The notes under the pieces were generated by a model. The model did no database searches. It was not told the origin of the DNA and saw nothing but the letters and a program-made list of their open reading frames with translations. Both the position numbers and the translations under genes were made by a program. Of a stretch of DNA of 64,000 nucleotides, positions 31,301 through 41,372 are shown piece after piece (positions within the stretch are counted from its first letter, which is position 1; every line of letters starts with the position of its first letter). Source of the stretch: Dactylis glomerata (Eukaryota > Streptophyta > Magnoliopsida > Poales > Poaceae); the NCBI GenBank assembly GCA_007115705.1, contig QXEO01001565.1, positions 744,001-808,000 on the forward strand, given 5' to 3'.

Positions 31301-32885
31301 CGATGCGTTGAGTAGAAAGCCGTGTTCGTTGAATATGAGGATCAAGGAAGAGCAACCTATGTTGCACCAAGAGTTTGAAAGATTTGGATTGGAGCTAGTC
31401 AGTCAAGGATTCCTCGCCAACCTTGAGTTTCAACCCACCTTGATGAGCCAAATCAAAGAAGCCCAGAAGGGAAATGAGAGTATTGAAGGAATCAAGCGCA
31501 GAATTGGTTCCGGCAAGGTGCCAGGATTTGAAGAAGATGATCAAGGAGTTCTTTGGTACAAAGGCCGTATTTGTGTGCCCGCTGACTCAGAATTGAAGGA
31601 AGTAATTATGAAGGAAGCCCATGAGACACCTTACTCCATCCACCCTGGTGGAACTAAGATGTACCAAGATTTGAAGGAACAATTTTGGTGGCATGGAATG
31701 AAGCGCGAGATTGCATCGTTTATATCCAAGTGTGATATCTGTCAAAGAGTCAAGGCTGAACATCGACGTCCTGCTGGTTTGCTGCAACCTTTGCAAGTTC
31801 CGGAATGGAAGTGGGATTCTGTTGGAATGGATTTCATCACTGGATTTCCAAAGTCTAGCCGTGGAAATGACTCTATTTGGGTCATTGTGGATAGACTAAC
31901 CAAAGTGGCCCACTTTATTCCTGTCAAGACCACTCATCGCTCAGATCAGCTAGCAGATCTGTATCTATCCAGAATTGTCAGTTTGCATGGAATCCCTAAA
32001 ACCATAGTTTCTGATCGAGGAACCCAATTCACCTCGAGATTTTGGAAAAGCTTACATCAAGCTTTGGGAACCAAGTTAGCCTTCAGCACAGCTTACCACC
32101 CTCAGACTGATGGACAGACTGAAAGAGTAAATCAAATACTTGAAGATATGTTGAGAGCCTGTGTTCTAGCTTATGGAACGAAGTGGGAAGACTGTCTGCC
32201 TTTCGCGGAGTTTTCGTATAACAACAGTTATCAAGCCAGTTTGCAAATGGCCCCATTTGAAGCTTTGTACGGAAGAAAATGTCGTACCCCTCTGAATTGG
32301 TCAGAAACCGGAGACAGCCAGATTTTTGGACCGGATATTCTGCAAGAAGCCGAGGAGAAAGTTCGCATGATTCGTGAATACCTCAAGGCAGCCCAATCAA
32401 GACAAAAGAGTTATGCCGACAAGAGACGTCGAGAACTGACCTTCCAGATTGGAGACTTTGTTTATCTTAGAGTATCACCTCTCAAGGGAATGCAAAGATT
32501 CCAAGTAAAAGGAAAGCTTGCCCCAAGATATATTGGACCCTTCAAGATACTAGACCGCAGAGGAGAAGTGTCTTATCAGTTGGAAATGCCCCCTGAATTG
32601 TCTGAAGTACACGATGTCTTTCACGTGTCGTTACTTCGGAAATGTCTTGAAATTCCGGAGAAGCCCGAAGTCTTCAAGAATATTGATCACCGTTCTGTGG
32701 ACATCAACAAGGACTTGACCTATCGTGAAATGCCGATCCGTATCCTTGAGGAAGCTTATCGAACCACTCGAACCCGAAGCATCAAATTTCTGAAAGTTCA
32801 GTGGAGTAATCACACCGAAGAGGAAGCCACTTGGGAACGAGAAGATTACCTTCAGAAAGAATTTCCCAATCTTTTCAGTTCTTAA
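28380..32885 (+). CDS. Gag-pol polyprotein of the chromovirus (1501 aa)
   Basis: One uninterrupted frame from ATG 28380 to TAA. Domains in order: retrotransposon Gag (about residues 80-240); a CCHC zinc knuckle CYECGLKGHYSNEC (about 328-341); aspartic protease with DSGA (about 409); reverse transcriptase with FIDDILIYS as its catalytic motif (about 720-728); RNase H starting at DVYCDAS (about 866); integrase with an H2C2 zinc site (HPGG ... CDICQ, about 1087-1120), and catalytic D, D and E in MDFITG, SDRGTQ and TDGQTER (about 1151, 1210 and 1250). The C-terminus has a chromodomain-like segment (about 1440-1500; LKVQWSN, EATWERE), which in this clade guides integration to heterochromatin. All catalytic residues I looked for are present. 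Expression as one frame is usual for plant gypsy elements. An acceptor-like site touches the ATG. Confidence 0.96.
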   Translation: MPRAPPPPNPEMAELLRLIMEDREAARAERQANLATLQQLTQMATNHNNGNGNGEGENHGNGEHRSKLRSFQNTNPPIFTKSEEPLDADDWLRTMENNLAVAEVGENEKVLYTTHYLAGAARAWWDSTRAMQVPGYVMPWEEFKSKFSKAHVPKGLVKRMRDEFRNLKQGSMSVVDYRDKFLTLSRYAPDDTNTTEKKQERFLDGLHDEMQCVLVSIPFADLESLVDSAIQMEGKLKQATENRKRRMMYQGNSSNSQKPRGNAPMGFIPRPMRQSAPAPRPNYPNRPPGNNFNRAPPRPSGNNFNTNTPRPNGAPVLPKPGDKSGVTCYECGLKGHYSNECPKKLNDASKTAAPAQQQRRVGNGKNYPPRNQPHSRGRLNHMNVEEAQEATDVVLGMFPVNSVLARVLFDSGASHSFVTQLFVDKSGLQPTPLKDVMSVQIPGSVTKASCTCLAVPIEIHGIAFLADLIVLGTKGLEVVLGMNWMSFHQGVIDCAKKTITMKSSNGIIVKHVSVKPPQTTRYHKSISGPTLEQVPIVCEYPDVFPDELPGMPPDRDIEFIIELIPGTGSIAQRPYRMNPAELVELKKQLDDLLSKGLIQPSSSAWRSPVLFVDKSDGSSRLGTDYRKLNDVTIKNKYPLPKIEDLFDQLTGARVFSKIDLRTGYHQLKIRATDIPKTAFTTRYGLYEYTVMSFGLTNAPAYFMNLMNKVFMEFLDKFVVVFIDDILIYSKSEEEHATHLRLILETLREHQLYAKFSKCEFWLKEVGFLGHVLSAGGISVDPKKIKSVLEWEAPTTQTEVRGFLGLAGYYRKFVEGFSSIARPMTQLLKKDKKFEWTPKCEESFQELKKRLVTAPVLTMPDITKNFDVYCDASKLGLGCVLMQEGKVIAYLSRQLKPHEENYPTHDLELAAVVLALKTWRHYLMGNRCEIYSDHKSLKYIFTQKELNMRQRRWIELIKDYDLEIHYHPGKANVVADALSRKPCSLNMRIKEEQPMLHQEFERFGLELVSQGFLANLEFQPTLMSQIKEAQKGNESIEGIKRRIGSGKVPGFEEDDQGVLWYKGRICVPADSELKEVIMKEAHETPYSIHPGGTKMYQDLKEQFWWHGMKREIASFISKCDICQRVKAEHRRPAGLLQPLQVPEWKWDSVGMDFITGFPKSSRGNDSIWVIVDRLTKVAHFIPVKTTHRSDQLADLYLSRIVSLHGIPKTIVSDRGTQFTSRFWKSLHQALGTKLAFSTAYHPQTDGQTERVNQILEDMLRACVLAYGTKWEDCLPFAEFSYNNSYQASLQMAPFEALYGRKCRTPLNWSETGDSQIFGPDILQEAEEKVRMIREYLKAAQSRQKSYADKRRRELTFQIGDFVYLRVSPLKGMQRFQVKGKLAPRYIGPFKILDRRGEVSYQLEMPPELSEVHDVFHVSLLRKCLEIPEKPEVFKNIDHRSVDINKDLTYREMPIRILEEAYRTTRTRSIKFLKVQWSNHTEEEATWEREDYLQKEFPNLFSS

Positions 32886-32915
32886 TTAGTGAATCTCGGG
32901 GACGAGATTTTTTTT

Positions 32916-32927
32916 AAGGGGGGAAGA
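32916..32927 (+). other. Polypurine tract
   Basis: AAGGGGGGAAGA, after a run of T, ends one base before the 3' LTR. It primes plus-strand DNA synthesis. Confidence 0.9.
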
Positions 32928-32928
32928 T

Positions 32929-35900
32929 TGTAACAACTCAGAATTTGTAACCCAACTCTTATTAAATAAAGAGTCAAAAATTGGACCCAAATAAAACTTT
33001 TTCTTCAATATTGCATGCACACATGCATTCTCTTTATTTATATTTCTATGATTTTATGTGTGTTCTTTTGCTTGAGCATTGGTTAAACAATTCTAAGTGA
33101 ACCAAGAGAAACAACTAAGAAAGATATTAGGAACCAAAAGAACCAAAAATAAAAATAGGTAAGAAAGAGATAAAGTTAATATGATCTAGAAACTGTTAAT
33201 GACTACACCACTTTGAGCCCTTATATTAAGAAATCTGCAGCTCACCTTCTTGTTTGGCCAACTAGTTGAGCTTAACCAAGTTATGGACTAACTCAACCAA
33301 CAAAGATCTACCAAAATTTCAAACCAGAACACTACTCAAACTTGAGCCAAAGTTTGAATCTGAAACAGAAACCATTTCAAATTTGAAATATAAATTTTTG
33401 CAAAACTCATTATTTCTCCAGAACAAAAATATGCCTGGGTACCTTATCCAATATGATGAGCACCCAAAGTGGCAAATTTGAAAAATTCGAATTTTTAGTT
33501 CTTGTAAGCATTTCGTCGAACACCTGCAGAAGAAAATCAAACCAAATCCAACTTCACTGTGCTGCACTGTGCTAGCTCGCTGCAGCCCTGTAGCCATGCC
33601 CCCTGGCCGCGCCTCGATCGATTCCAGCCCCCTCTGCCCCGACCCAAGCCATGGAAGAAGGAGGAGAAGAGGAGAAAACGCCCAGGACCCCCTCCCAGGA
33701 ACCCACTGTCCCGCGCGATGCCGACCAACGTGAAGGCGCCAGAGGCGACCCACAGCGCCCCGCAGCCGAGTCGACACCAGCCCAGCACCACCCCGAGGCC
33801 GCCGTGACCGGAGCGAGCTTGCAACGCCGCCAGGACCCCCGCAGCGTCGAGCTTCTGGCCGCGCTTGTCCCGGCCACCTGGGCCTATATAAACCCCCGGC
33901 GATCAAACGAAGCAACGCACCGCACTCCCCTCTACCTCCCAGACATCGCCGCTTACTCCCTCGTGCCTTAGTTCGCCGTAGCCAACCTCGCCGGCGCGGT
34001 ACTGGACAGGAGCAGCGCCGCCGCGTTCGAGCACCGGGAGGCAAACTTCTGCAGGGAATCGGAGGAGGAGGAGTACTGCAGCCGATCCCGAGCGTCGCCG
34101 TCGAGCCCTGCTTCCCCTACGCCTCGCCATCGCCGTCGAACATTCGTCTCTGCTCGCAGGTGAGCCCCCGCTGTGACTGAGGAAGAAGATGATCGTGAAC
34201 CGTTAGATCGAGATCGGACGATAACTTACCGATTCGGGTTTTGAATTAGGTCTGACGTCGTGGCCCCACCTGTCAGTACCGATTTTTATTCCCCCGCCCC
34301 GCAGCGAAACGTTTTCTGGGCCGGCCCGTTCGGGGTCTGCTCAGGCTTGGCCCGTTTGGTTAGAAATCAACCCGATTCGTTTTTAATTAATTCCCGCCCT
34401 TTTTCTTTTATTTCAAAACTGTTTCAAATGGTATTTTCAAACTTAAATTCCTAGAGTTTTATAAGTCCAAATTTAGCAAATAAATATTCGTTGGAAAGCT
34501 TATAACATGCTCTATCCAATGGTACTGGTTAGATCTCCAAAACAGTTAAGAATGAAAATGGTTATGAATAGTGTGACCCTAGCTTGTGAATTAATGAAAG
34601 ATTTCTAGAAAATTATTTAAGCCATCAATAATCATGAAAATTAAAATGTGAACTTACTAATGACCCCTCTTACTGTTAGCCAACACTAATCTACCCAAAC
34701 CATATTAGTGTGACCATTTAGACCCTAACCCAAACCTATTTGTTAGCATAAAATGATAGAGCCCTAATGCACACTTAGAAGTAATTGCCCTCTTTACCCA
34801 TTTCACTTAGTGGATCATTCCCACTTAAACTTGCCCTAGTAACCCTAAATCAACCCCAATGCTGCACCAGTGAACCACCTAGGCCACTTAGCAAAGAATC
34901 TAGTATGCACACTTGAAGAAAAACTTAGAAGAAGGACTTATCTACCAACACATAAAATGCAACATGACTCAAATTGCAACCGGAATTAAAATACAACCTA
35001 AAGAATATTGTTTGAAAGTAAGCATGAGTGCTTGGTGTGTTGTTAGCTTGGTGAAGTGATGGTGTGTTTGTGTTTATTCGTTATTAGACGCTAGTGTTGC
35101 CGAGGAGGATATTGGAGGGGATTATTATTATCCAGAAGAAGAAGAGAACCCCGGACACTTTGCCAACCAAGGCAAGCCATCTTTTGATTCATACTCCCAC
35201 TACCTAGTTTTAATACTGCATTCTACTTGTTTTTAGTAAATTGCATGATTGAATTGCTAGAGTAGAATGATAGAAGTAAATTGCATGATTGAATTGCTAG
35301 AGTAGAATGATAGAAGCATATTGATGTCTTGGTTATCAAGAGCATCAAGCTGAGTTTATCCAACCATAGTAGTAGTACTATCACTCAATGTAGTTGCTTA
35401 GTCGCTAATAAAAGTTGAGGCTATCTCTGGAGGAACCCCATTGGAAAGGTGGTGACTTGACATTGAAACTTGAAATGGGAGATTGCTCCTACATGATGGC
35501 TTTATGAAAGAAAATAATCTGGACTAAGAACTATGAAATGTATTTCTCAAATGACAACGAGTGATGTACATGGGTGCCAACTATACCGTACAACCACGTT
35601 ACCCCTATATGGGAAGGGGCTTAATCCGTAGTTTGTTGATCTTAGTATGGGAGGTCTTGCATAAAATCTTCATGGAAGGACTCCACGGGCGGATACTTCT
35701 TGACCAAGTGGATTCCACTAACCCGGTCTCCGGGATGGGCATAACTAGAGGCGCCGGAGCGGGAAGTCCGTATCCCGGGCTCTAGGGAAGGATCCTATAC
35801 TAGGATGAGCAAGTGAAAGAATTTGTTTGATTATCTGAAAGCCGCATACCTTTGTGTATAGCGAACCGTGGATTTCTCCCGGCAGATGTATCGAATCTTG

Positions 35901-36582
35901 TGGGTAAAGTGTACCCCTCTGCAGAGGTTTTCAAACTATTCGAATAGCCGAGTCCTCGGTCATGGACGGTTGGCAAACTCTACCTGGCTTTTGTCAAGAA
36001 TAAAAAGAACAAGGGTGAACCTGGTGAATGACATGAATTTGAATTGACATGACTTGACCGGGATCTTGACACATTGAAGTTCCTCTTTAGAATGAACTTA
36101 GAGAACTAAACCTCTTTTCTACAAATGAGCATTCTTGGGAAATAAAACTAGCTTTTGCAAACCAACTTAGTGCTTAGTCCACTATACCCAACCTTGCATA
36201 TCTACTTCATCTCTTCATTTATAAGATGGTTTGCGAGTGCATCCAATGTACTCACGGCTGTGTCCCTGGCTATCAACTTGGCCAGACTATGGGGAGGAAT
36301 ACCAGGAGGAAGGGTATGAAGAAGAGTTCCAGAACTAAGCTCGTCTCCGTGAGTCGCCAATTGCCTGTAGGGAGAAGGCATGGGCCGAAGACGGTATTTC
36401 CGCTGCTATATTGTGTTGTAATATGACTTGGTCTATATGACCATTGTATTTGAATCATCGTATTGTAATGTCTGTGGAACTGGTTACCAACTACGTTCTG
36501 TATATCGCAACAATGATTCTGGGATTGCGGTGGAATACATAACGGGCACTTCGAATTTGTTATCAAATTTGAGGTCGTCACA
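32929..36582 (+). repeat. 3' LTR (3654 bp)
   Basis: Same length as the 5' LTR, and every landmark is offset by exactly 9475 bp, so no net insertion or deletion separates the two. The TATA box is at 33885-33892. It is followed by TGGAC and the resumed older LTR. Confidence 0.95.
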
Positions 36583-36587
36583 TGGAC

Positions 36588-37330
36588 TATGATTTTTCTA
36601 TGGATAAAGTTGTAAAGATCATTGTGGTGATTCCAACGAGCCCAAGATCATAAAAAATGGAGTTCGGATGCAAAAGTTGTTGCAGTTTTCACTAAGGACC
36701 TGGAGTGCCGTCAATCAGATGGAGGGGCAGATTTTTGGGCCTGATTTTTTTTGTGCAGGGGCGGATTACCCGATGGGGGCCGGATTATCCGCCCCATTTC
36801 TGGCCGGTTATCCGGTGGGCCGGATAATCTGCCCCCTTTTTGGCCAGATAATCGGCCCCTGGGACTGCAACGACTACATTTGGGAGGGGGTATAAATACC
36901 CCTCCCCTTCTTCAAGATCATTTTTGGCTGTTCTTCCTCTCTCTCTCCACTCCATTGTTGACCTTGAATAGCTTCTCCTACTCTCTATTCCTCCTACGAT
37001 TCTTGATTCTTTTTTAGGGAAAAGAGAGAGGGGGTCTAGATCTACATTTTGACCAATCAATCTCTCGTCTTTGTGAGGGAATCATTTGGATCTAGATCTT
37101 GGAGTTCTTCGTGGATTTCCTCCTTGTTCTTCCTCTCATATTCTTCCATAGCATTTGTTGTTTTGGTTGAATTTGAGAGTGAAGGATTTGAGCACTTTAT
37201 GTATTCTTGTCATTGTATCAGTTGCATCGATTTGAGTTCTCCTCGGAGATTCAGTGGTGAAAGTTCGTTGAGCTTATTACTCTTGGGTTCTTGGAACCCT
37301 AGACGGCTTAGGCCATGCACTACGTAGGTG
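36588..37330 (+). repeat. Right part of the older split LTR
   Basis: It continues from 23453 after the chromovirus. It contains Pro-site-like GGCCGGATAATC repeats (36770-36860), a TATA box in GGGTATAAATACC (36889-36900) and a transcribed-leader-like CT-rich part. The end of the LTR is not recognised; similarity I recall stops near CCTAGACGGCTTAGG (37302). Boundary approximate. Confidence 0.5.
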
Positions 37331-37661
37331 CGAATCATAAAAAAGAACGGTTCGATTCAATTATGCTGCTATGTATGAAGTCGATTGTGGCAGAGAACAT
37401 GGGACCCAGTTTTGTGCAGAATACTACTTCTTCCTTGTCCGCTTCCTGCCTTGGATGCTCTTGCATGCTCCACCTCTCCCCTTATGTCAGGTAGGATAGT
37501 TTATTTTAAAGACTTGCATCGCTTTGAACCGAACCAACAAGATGGTTCGCTTCTTTTTCCTGACAACAAACATCGGTGCTCTACTATGTATCGAACCACA
37601 TCATATGGCCTTTTGGTTCGCTATTGCTATACATAGTGGATGGTCTTAGTGGTTTAGTGGA
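37331..37661. other. Unassigned 330-bp segment between two LTRs
   Basis: It lies between the older split LTR and the minus-strand LTR at 37662. It has several GGTTCG motifs and a short palindrome GCACTACGTAGGTGC near 37316-37330. It may be the continuing older LTR or a small element; neither ends nor coding regions are recognised. Its last five bases (GTGGA, 37657-37661) should be the target duplication of the minus-strand element. Confidence 0.3.
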
Positions 37662-39285
37662 TGATTGCGGGCAGATAACCACCCAGTTGGGAACCCTAAG
37701 AGGAAGGTATGATGAGCAAAGTAGCAAGTTTTCCCCCAGTAAGAAACCGAGGTTTATCGAACCAGTAGGAAAAAGCCAAACTTCAGAAGGCGATGCCTGC
37801 TAGCTTCGCGACAGCTCTGGACAATTTATAAGGCGCCTTGTCCAGGGCTTTGCTTTGCACCAGCAGCAACGTGGAACCTGCACACAACACAACCAAGTAC
37901 TTTGCTCCCAACTTACGATGAGGTTGTCAATCTCATCGGTTTGCTGTAAACAAAGGATTGAGCGTATCGAGTGGAAAAAAATAGTAGTATGCAAGAAAGT
38001 AAACAGTGCGAGTAAAAGTAAACAGTAATAGCAATGTAAAGGAAATTGGACCGGGGTCCACAGTTTACTAGTGGTGTCTCTCCATAAGATAAATAACGAC
38101 ATGTTGGGTAAACAAATTACAGTTGGGCAATTGATAGAATAAAGATAATGTGCATATGTCACGAGGATGACTATGAGACTTACTCTGGGCATTACAACGA
38201 AATACATAGACCGCCATCCAACTGCATCTATGACTAATAATCCACTCGCGGATATATTGTCCAAACACCCCCCGAGTATTAAGTTGCGAACAACAGATAA
38301 CTGCATTAAGCAAAGTATGTAATGTAAACAAAATGAATGTCCTTGGACACAAGAATGTTATTTTCTCCCTAGTGGCAACAGCACATCTACAACCTTAGAG
38401 GTTTCTGTCACTCCCCCAGATTAAATAGAGGCATGAACCCAACTATCGAGCATAAATACCCCCTCTTGGAGTCACTAGTATCTACTTGGCCAAGATAGCT
38501 ACTAACAACGGAGAGCATGCAAGATCATAAACAACATAGAGATAACATAAGATAATATTCAGCACATAACACCAATATTCATCGGATCCCAACAAACACA
38601 ATATGTAGAATTACACAAAGATGATCTCGATCATGTAAGGCAGCTCACGAGATCTAAACATGAAGCACATGGTGGAGAAGACAACCATCTAGCTACTGCT
38701 ATGGACCCATAGTCCAAGGTAGACTACTCACTCATCGTGCCGGAGGCAAGCATGGCGATGAAGAAGACCTTCGGTGGCGATTCCCCTCTCCGGCAGGGTG
38801 CCGGGAAGAGCTTCTGGACCCTCCCGATCTCAGGTCGACGATGGCGGCGGGTCGCGATGTGTTTCTGGAAAATTGATCGGGACTTTAGGTTTTTCCCGTT
38901 GGGGGGTCTTTATAGGCGAAAGGGCGGCGTCAGAGGTGGGCTAGGGTGGCCTCACCCATAGGGGGCGTGGGCCAGGGGCTGGCCACTCCGCCCTATGGTG
39001 TGGCCAGCCTGTGGCTCCCCTCCGTCTCCTCTTCGGACTTCTGGAAGCTTCGGTAAATATTAGGAGGTTCGGCTTTTGTTTCGTCCAATTCTGAGAATAT
39101 TTCCTATCTAACTTTTCTGAAACACAAAAATAGCAGAAAATAGGGAACTGGCACTGTGGCATCTTGTTAATAGGTTAGTTTCCGAAAATGCATAAAAACG
39201 CCACGAAGTGTAACAAAACACTAAGCAAATGGTGTAAGAACAAGCATGGAGCATCAAAAATTATAGATACGTTTGAGACGTATCA
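37662..39285 (-). repeat. 3' LTR (1624 bp) of the minus-strand element
   Basis: On the minus strand it runs from TGATACGTCTCAAACG (39285) to CCCGCAATCA (37662). It is directly preceded by the polypurine-type tract AAGCTTGGGGATGCT (39300-39286). Length and order of blocks match the other LTRs of the family. Confidence 0.88.
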
Positions 39286-40594
39286 AGCATCCCCAAGCTT
39301 AACTCCTGCTCGTCCTCGAGTAGGTAAGTGATAACAAAGAATAATTTTTGAGGTGACATGCACCAACACAATCTTGATCATCTATGTAAGCATTGAGTGC
39401 TGGGATCAAAAGAACTTAAAACATGGGCATGAAAGACATAATCTTGATAGAAGAAACTTAGCAACCATGTTATAACATGAAAAAGAACACAAACGAAAGA
39501 TCATGAAAAATGAAACAATGAAAGTCAAACGTGTGTTTAAATCATATGGAAAAACATAGCAAATGGTTTTCAGCTTGTCCTTCATGGAATAGCAAAACAT
39601 ACATGCATAGGACACCTTCAAGTTTAAGAGGGCGACTAGATACAAATAATTTAAGAACAAGTGAAACCAAAATCATGAATCAATCAATGATAAACTTTGG
39701 GACTATGCACATTAAACTCAGAATAAAGGTAGAAGGTGCATAAAGGTAGAAGGTGGTGACTCAACATAAAAGTAAAAGAAAGGCCCTTCGCAGAGGGAAT
39801 CAGTGATTGCAAGTTTTATAAACCTTCAAAAATTATGGTACTTACTAGCTTTGAGCTCTCATTGCCCCCATCATAGGCATCTTAAATGGTTACAGTTAAT
39901 GCGAGTACAATTATGAAGCATATGCTTGACAAATCATAAGTTGAAAACCTCGTGCCCCGTGAAGTACGAATACCCAAACCTCATGCTACTCGACTTAGAG
40001 TCCCAAGCAAGCTCTTGTCATTGTAAGTATACATGTATCATCGAGAACCACCAACGGGGTACCTCCGTGCCCGATGACATGGAACAAGCCCACATCAAAA
40101 TAACAGGACAAACAGACAATGAACACCTCGGCATCTCTTTTATTTACCATTGGTATAGTTTTTTATTTTGAGATGCGTCGTTGAATGTTCACTATGGGCA
40201 TGCTATAAATTTCCATCATGAATTATGCATGGCTTAGATTAACGGCCCAGGCGTTTCTCTAACACGTATACAAACTCCATGATCCCGCAAGATTCCCAAC
40301 TTATTTCACATCGCGAGTATTCATAAACAAAAGATCACGATATCAACTCAAATAAGAAGTGCAATGTTGAAAGCTTGCCCCATGACGGCATGGCTGGGCT
40401 AATTTCCAACTTATAACTTGCAAGCATAACAACTCATCATAAGAGAGCCACAATATTAGATTTTTAAGAACGAGAAAAAGTAAAGTGTGCCATCAGGTTC
40501 GTGAGAGCTTTACTGACTAATTTTCACATAACACCAAAAGAGTTTAATTTGAAGGATAGATAAAAGCAAGTCAAATGTACTTTGGAATAGCAGA
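39286..40594 (-). repeat. 3' interior of the minus-strand element, non-coding
   Basis: The reverse complement matches 60060-61368 throughout, for example AGGGCCTTTCTTTTACTTTT, ATGTTGAGTCACCACCTTCT and CTACTCGAGGACGAGCAGG near the LTR. No protein is encoded. It ends at 40594, where the Helitron begins. Confidence 0.85.
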
Positions 40595-40714
40595 TCTTTA
40601 CTATAGGATTCCAGTTGGTGATGGTGAAGCCACTTTTGGTTAAAACATTTGACTTCCCATTCTACCCCTACTATAAAAACTAGAAGGCATACAAACAATC
40701 ACTTACGGTAAGCA

Positions 40715-40825
40715 CTCGCGGTAATTAATTAGAAAATTGTCAATTATCAATCACAATTAATTACCATATCAATCGTCAATCACAATTAATTAGAAAATCG
40801 TCAATCGCATTTAATTAGAAAAGAT
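40715..40825. repeat. Short AT-rich tandem repeats in the Helitron
   Basis: AATTAATTAGAAAATYGTCAAT and variants recur about four times in 110 bp. This lies in the 5' part of the Helitron. The following 40830-41260 is richer in GC (40850-41040) but has no recognised gene. Confidence 0.65.
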
Positions 40826-41372
40826 ATCATACTTTGTCCCATTCCTCCTCTTCACGTGACCCCACTCCCGTTCCGCCCCACAAATCAAGCTATTTCTCCA
40901 AAAATGAGTCAACATCCACCCGATAAATCTAGGCAGCTGTCGTCGCCCTTCATCCCCGAGTTTGACGGGAGATCTAGAGGTGCACCGTGACGGCGAGGGA
41001 GAGGATGGGACTTGAGGGGATGAAGGGCGGCGCATGAGTGCGAGATGGGCCTCTTAGCCTGCCATTTTTATCTTACTTTCTGGTATGCTCCTTCTTCCTC
41101 CACCCTCCATTCTTTCTAGGATTCATGTTGGTTGGGAAAAAATGAGAACATTGGATTTAGGCTTTACTGTTATTTGGGATTTAGGTTTTCATCAACGAGT
41201 GTTTTTAACCTTTTATTGTGGCGATAGTCAGTGTATTTGCCCGGATGTCCGCCAGATTTCTTTTTTGAAGCTTTTGACAGTAGGAAAGGCTCCTACTGTC
41301 TCTCCAATTTCAATTAAGGAAAAACAGTTACAACATTACAGAGAATGGGGTGAGGCACCCCAAGAAGAGAGA

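Larger units (their letters stand above)
23454..36582 (+). mobile_element. Complete Tekay-like chromovirus LTR retrotransposon (13.1 kb)
   Basis: Two 3654-bp LTRs (23454-27107 and 32929-36582) bound a 5821-bp interior with a tRNA-iMet primer site, an extra ORF, gag-pol and a polypurine tract. The target duplication is TGGAC (23449-23453 and 36583-36587). Order RT, RNase H, integrase plus a chromodomain-like C-terminus place it in the gypsy chromoviruses; long LTRs and the extra ORF fit the Tekay/Del group. The two LTRs have equal length, and every stretch I compared is identical, so insertion is very recent and the element may be functional. It is inserted in an older LTR. Confidence 0.95.

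Noticed and set aside
37331..37661. A possible MITE with GGTTCG arms
   Set aside because: The arms do not pair as inverted repeats over more than a few bases, and no duplication was found.
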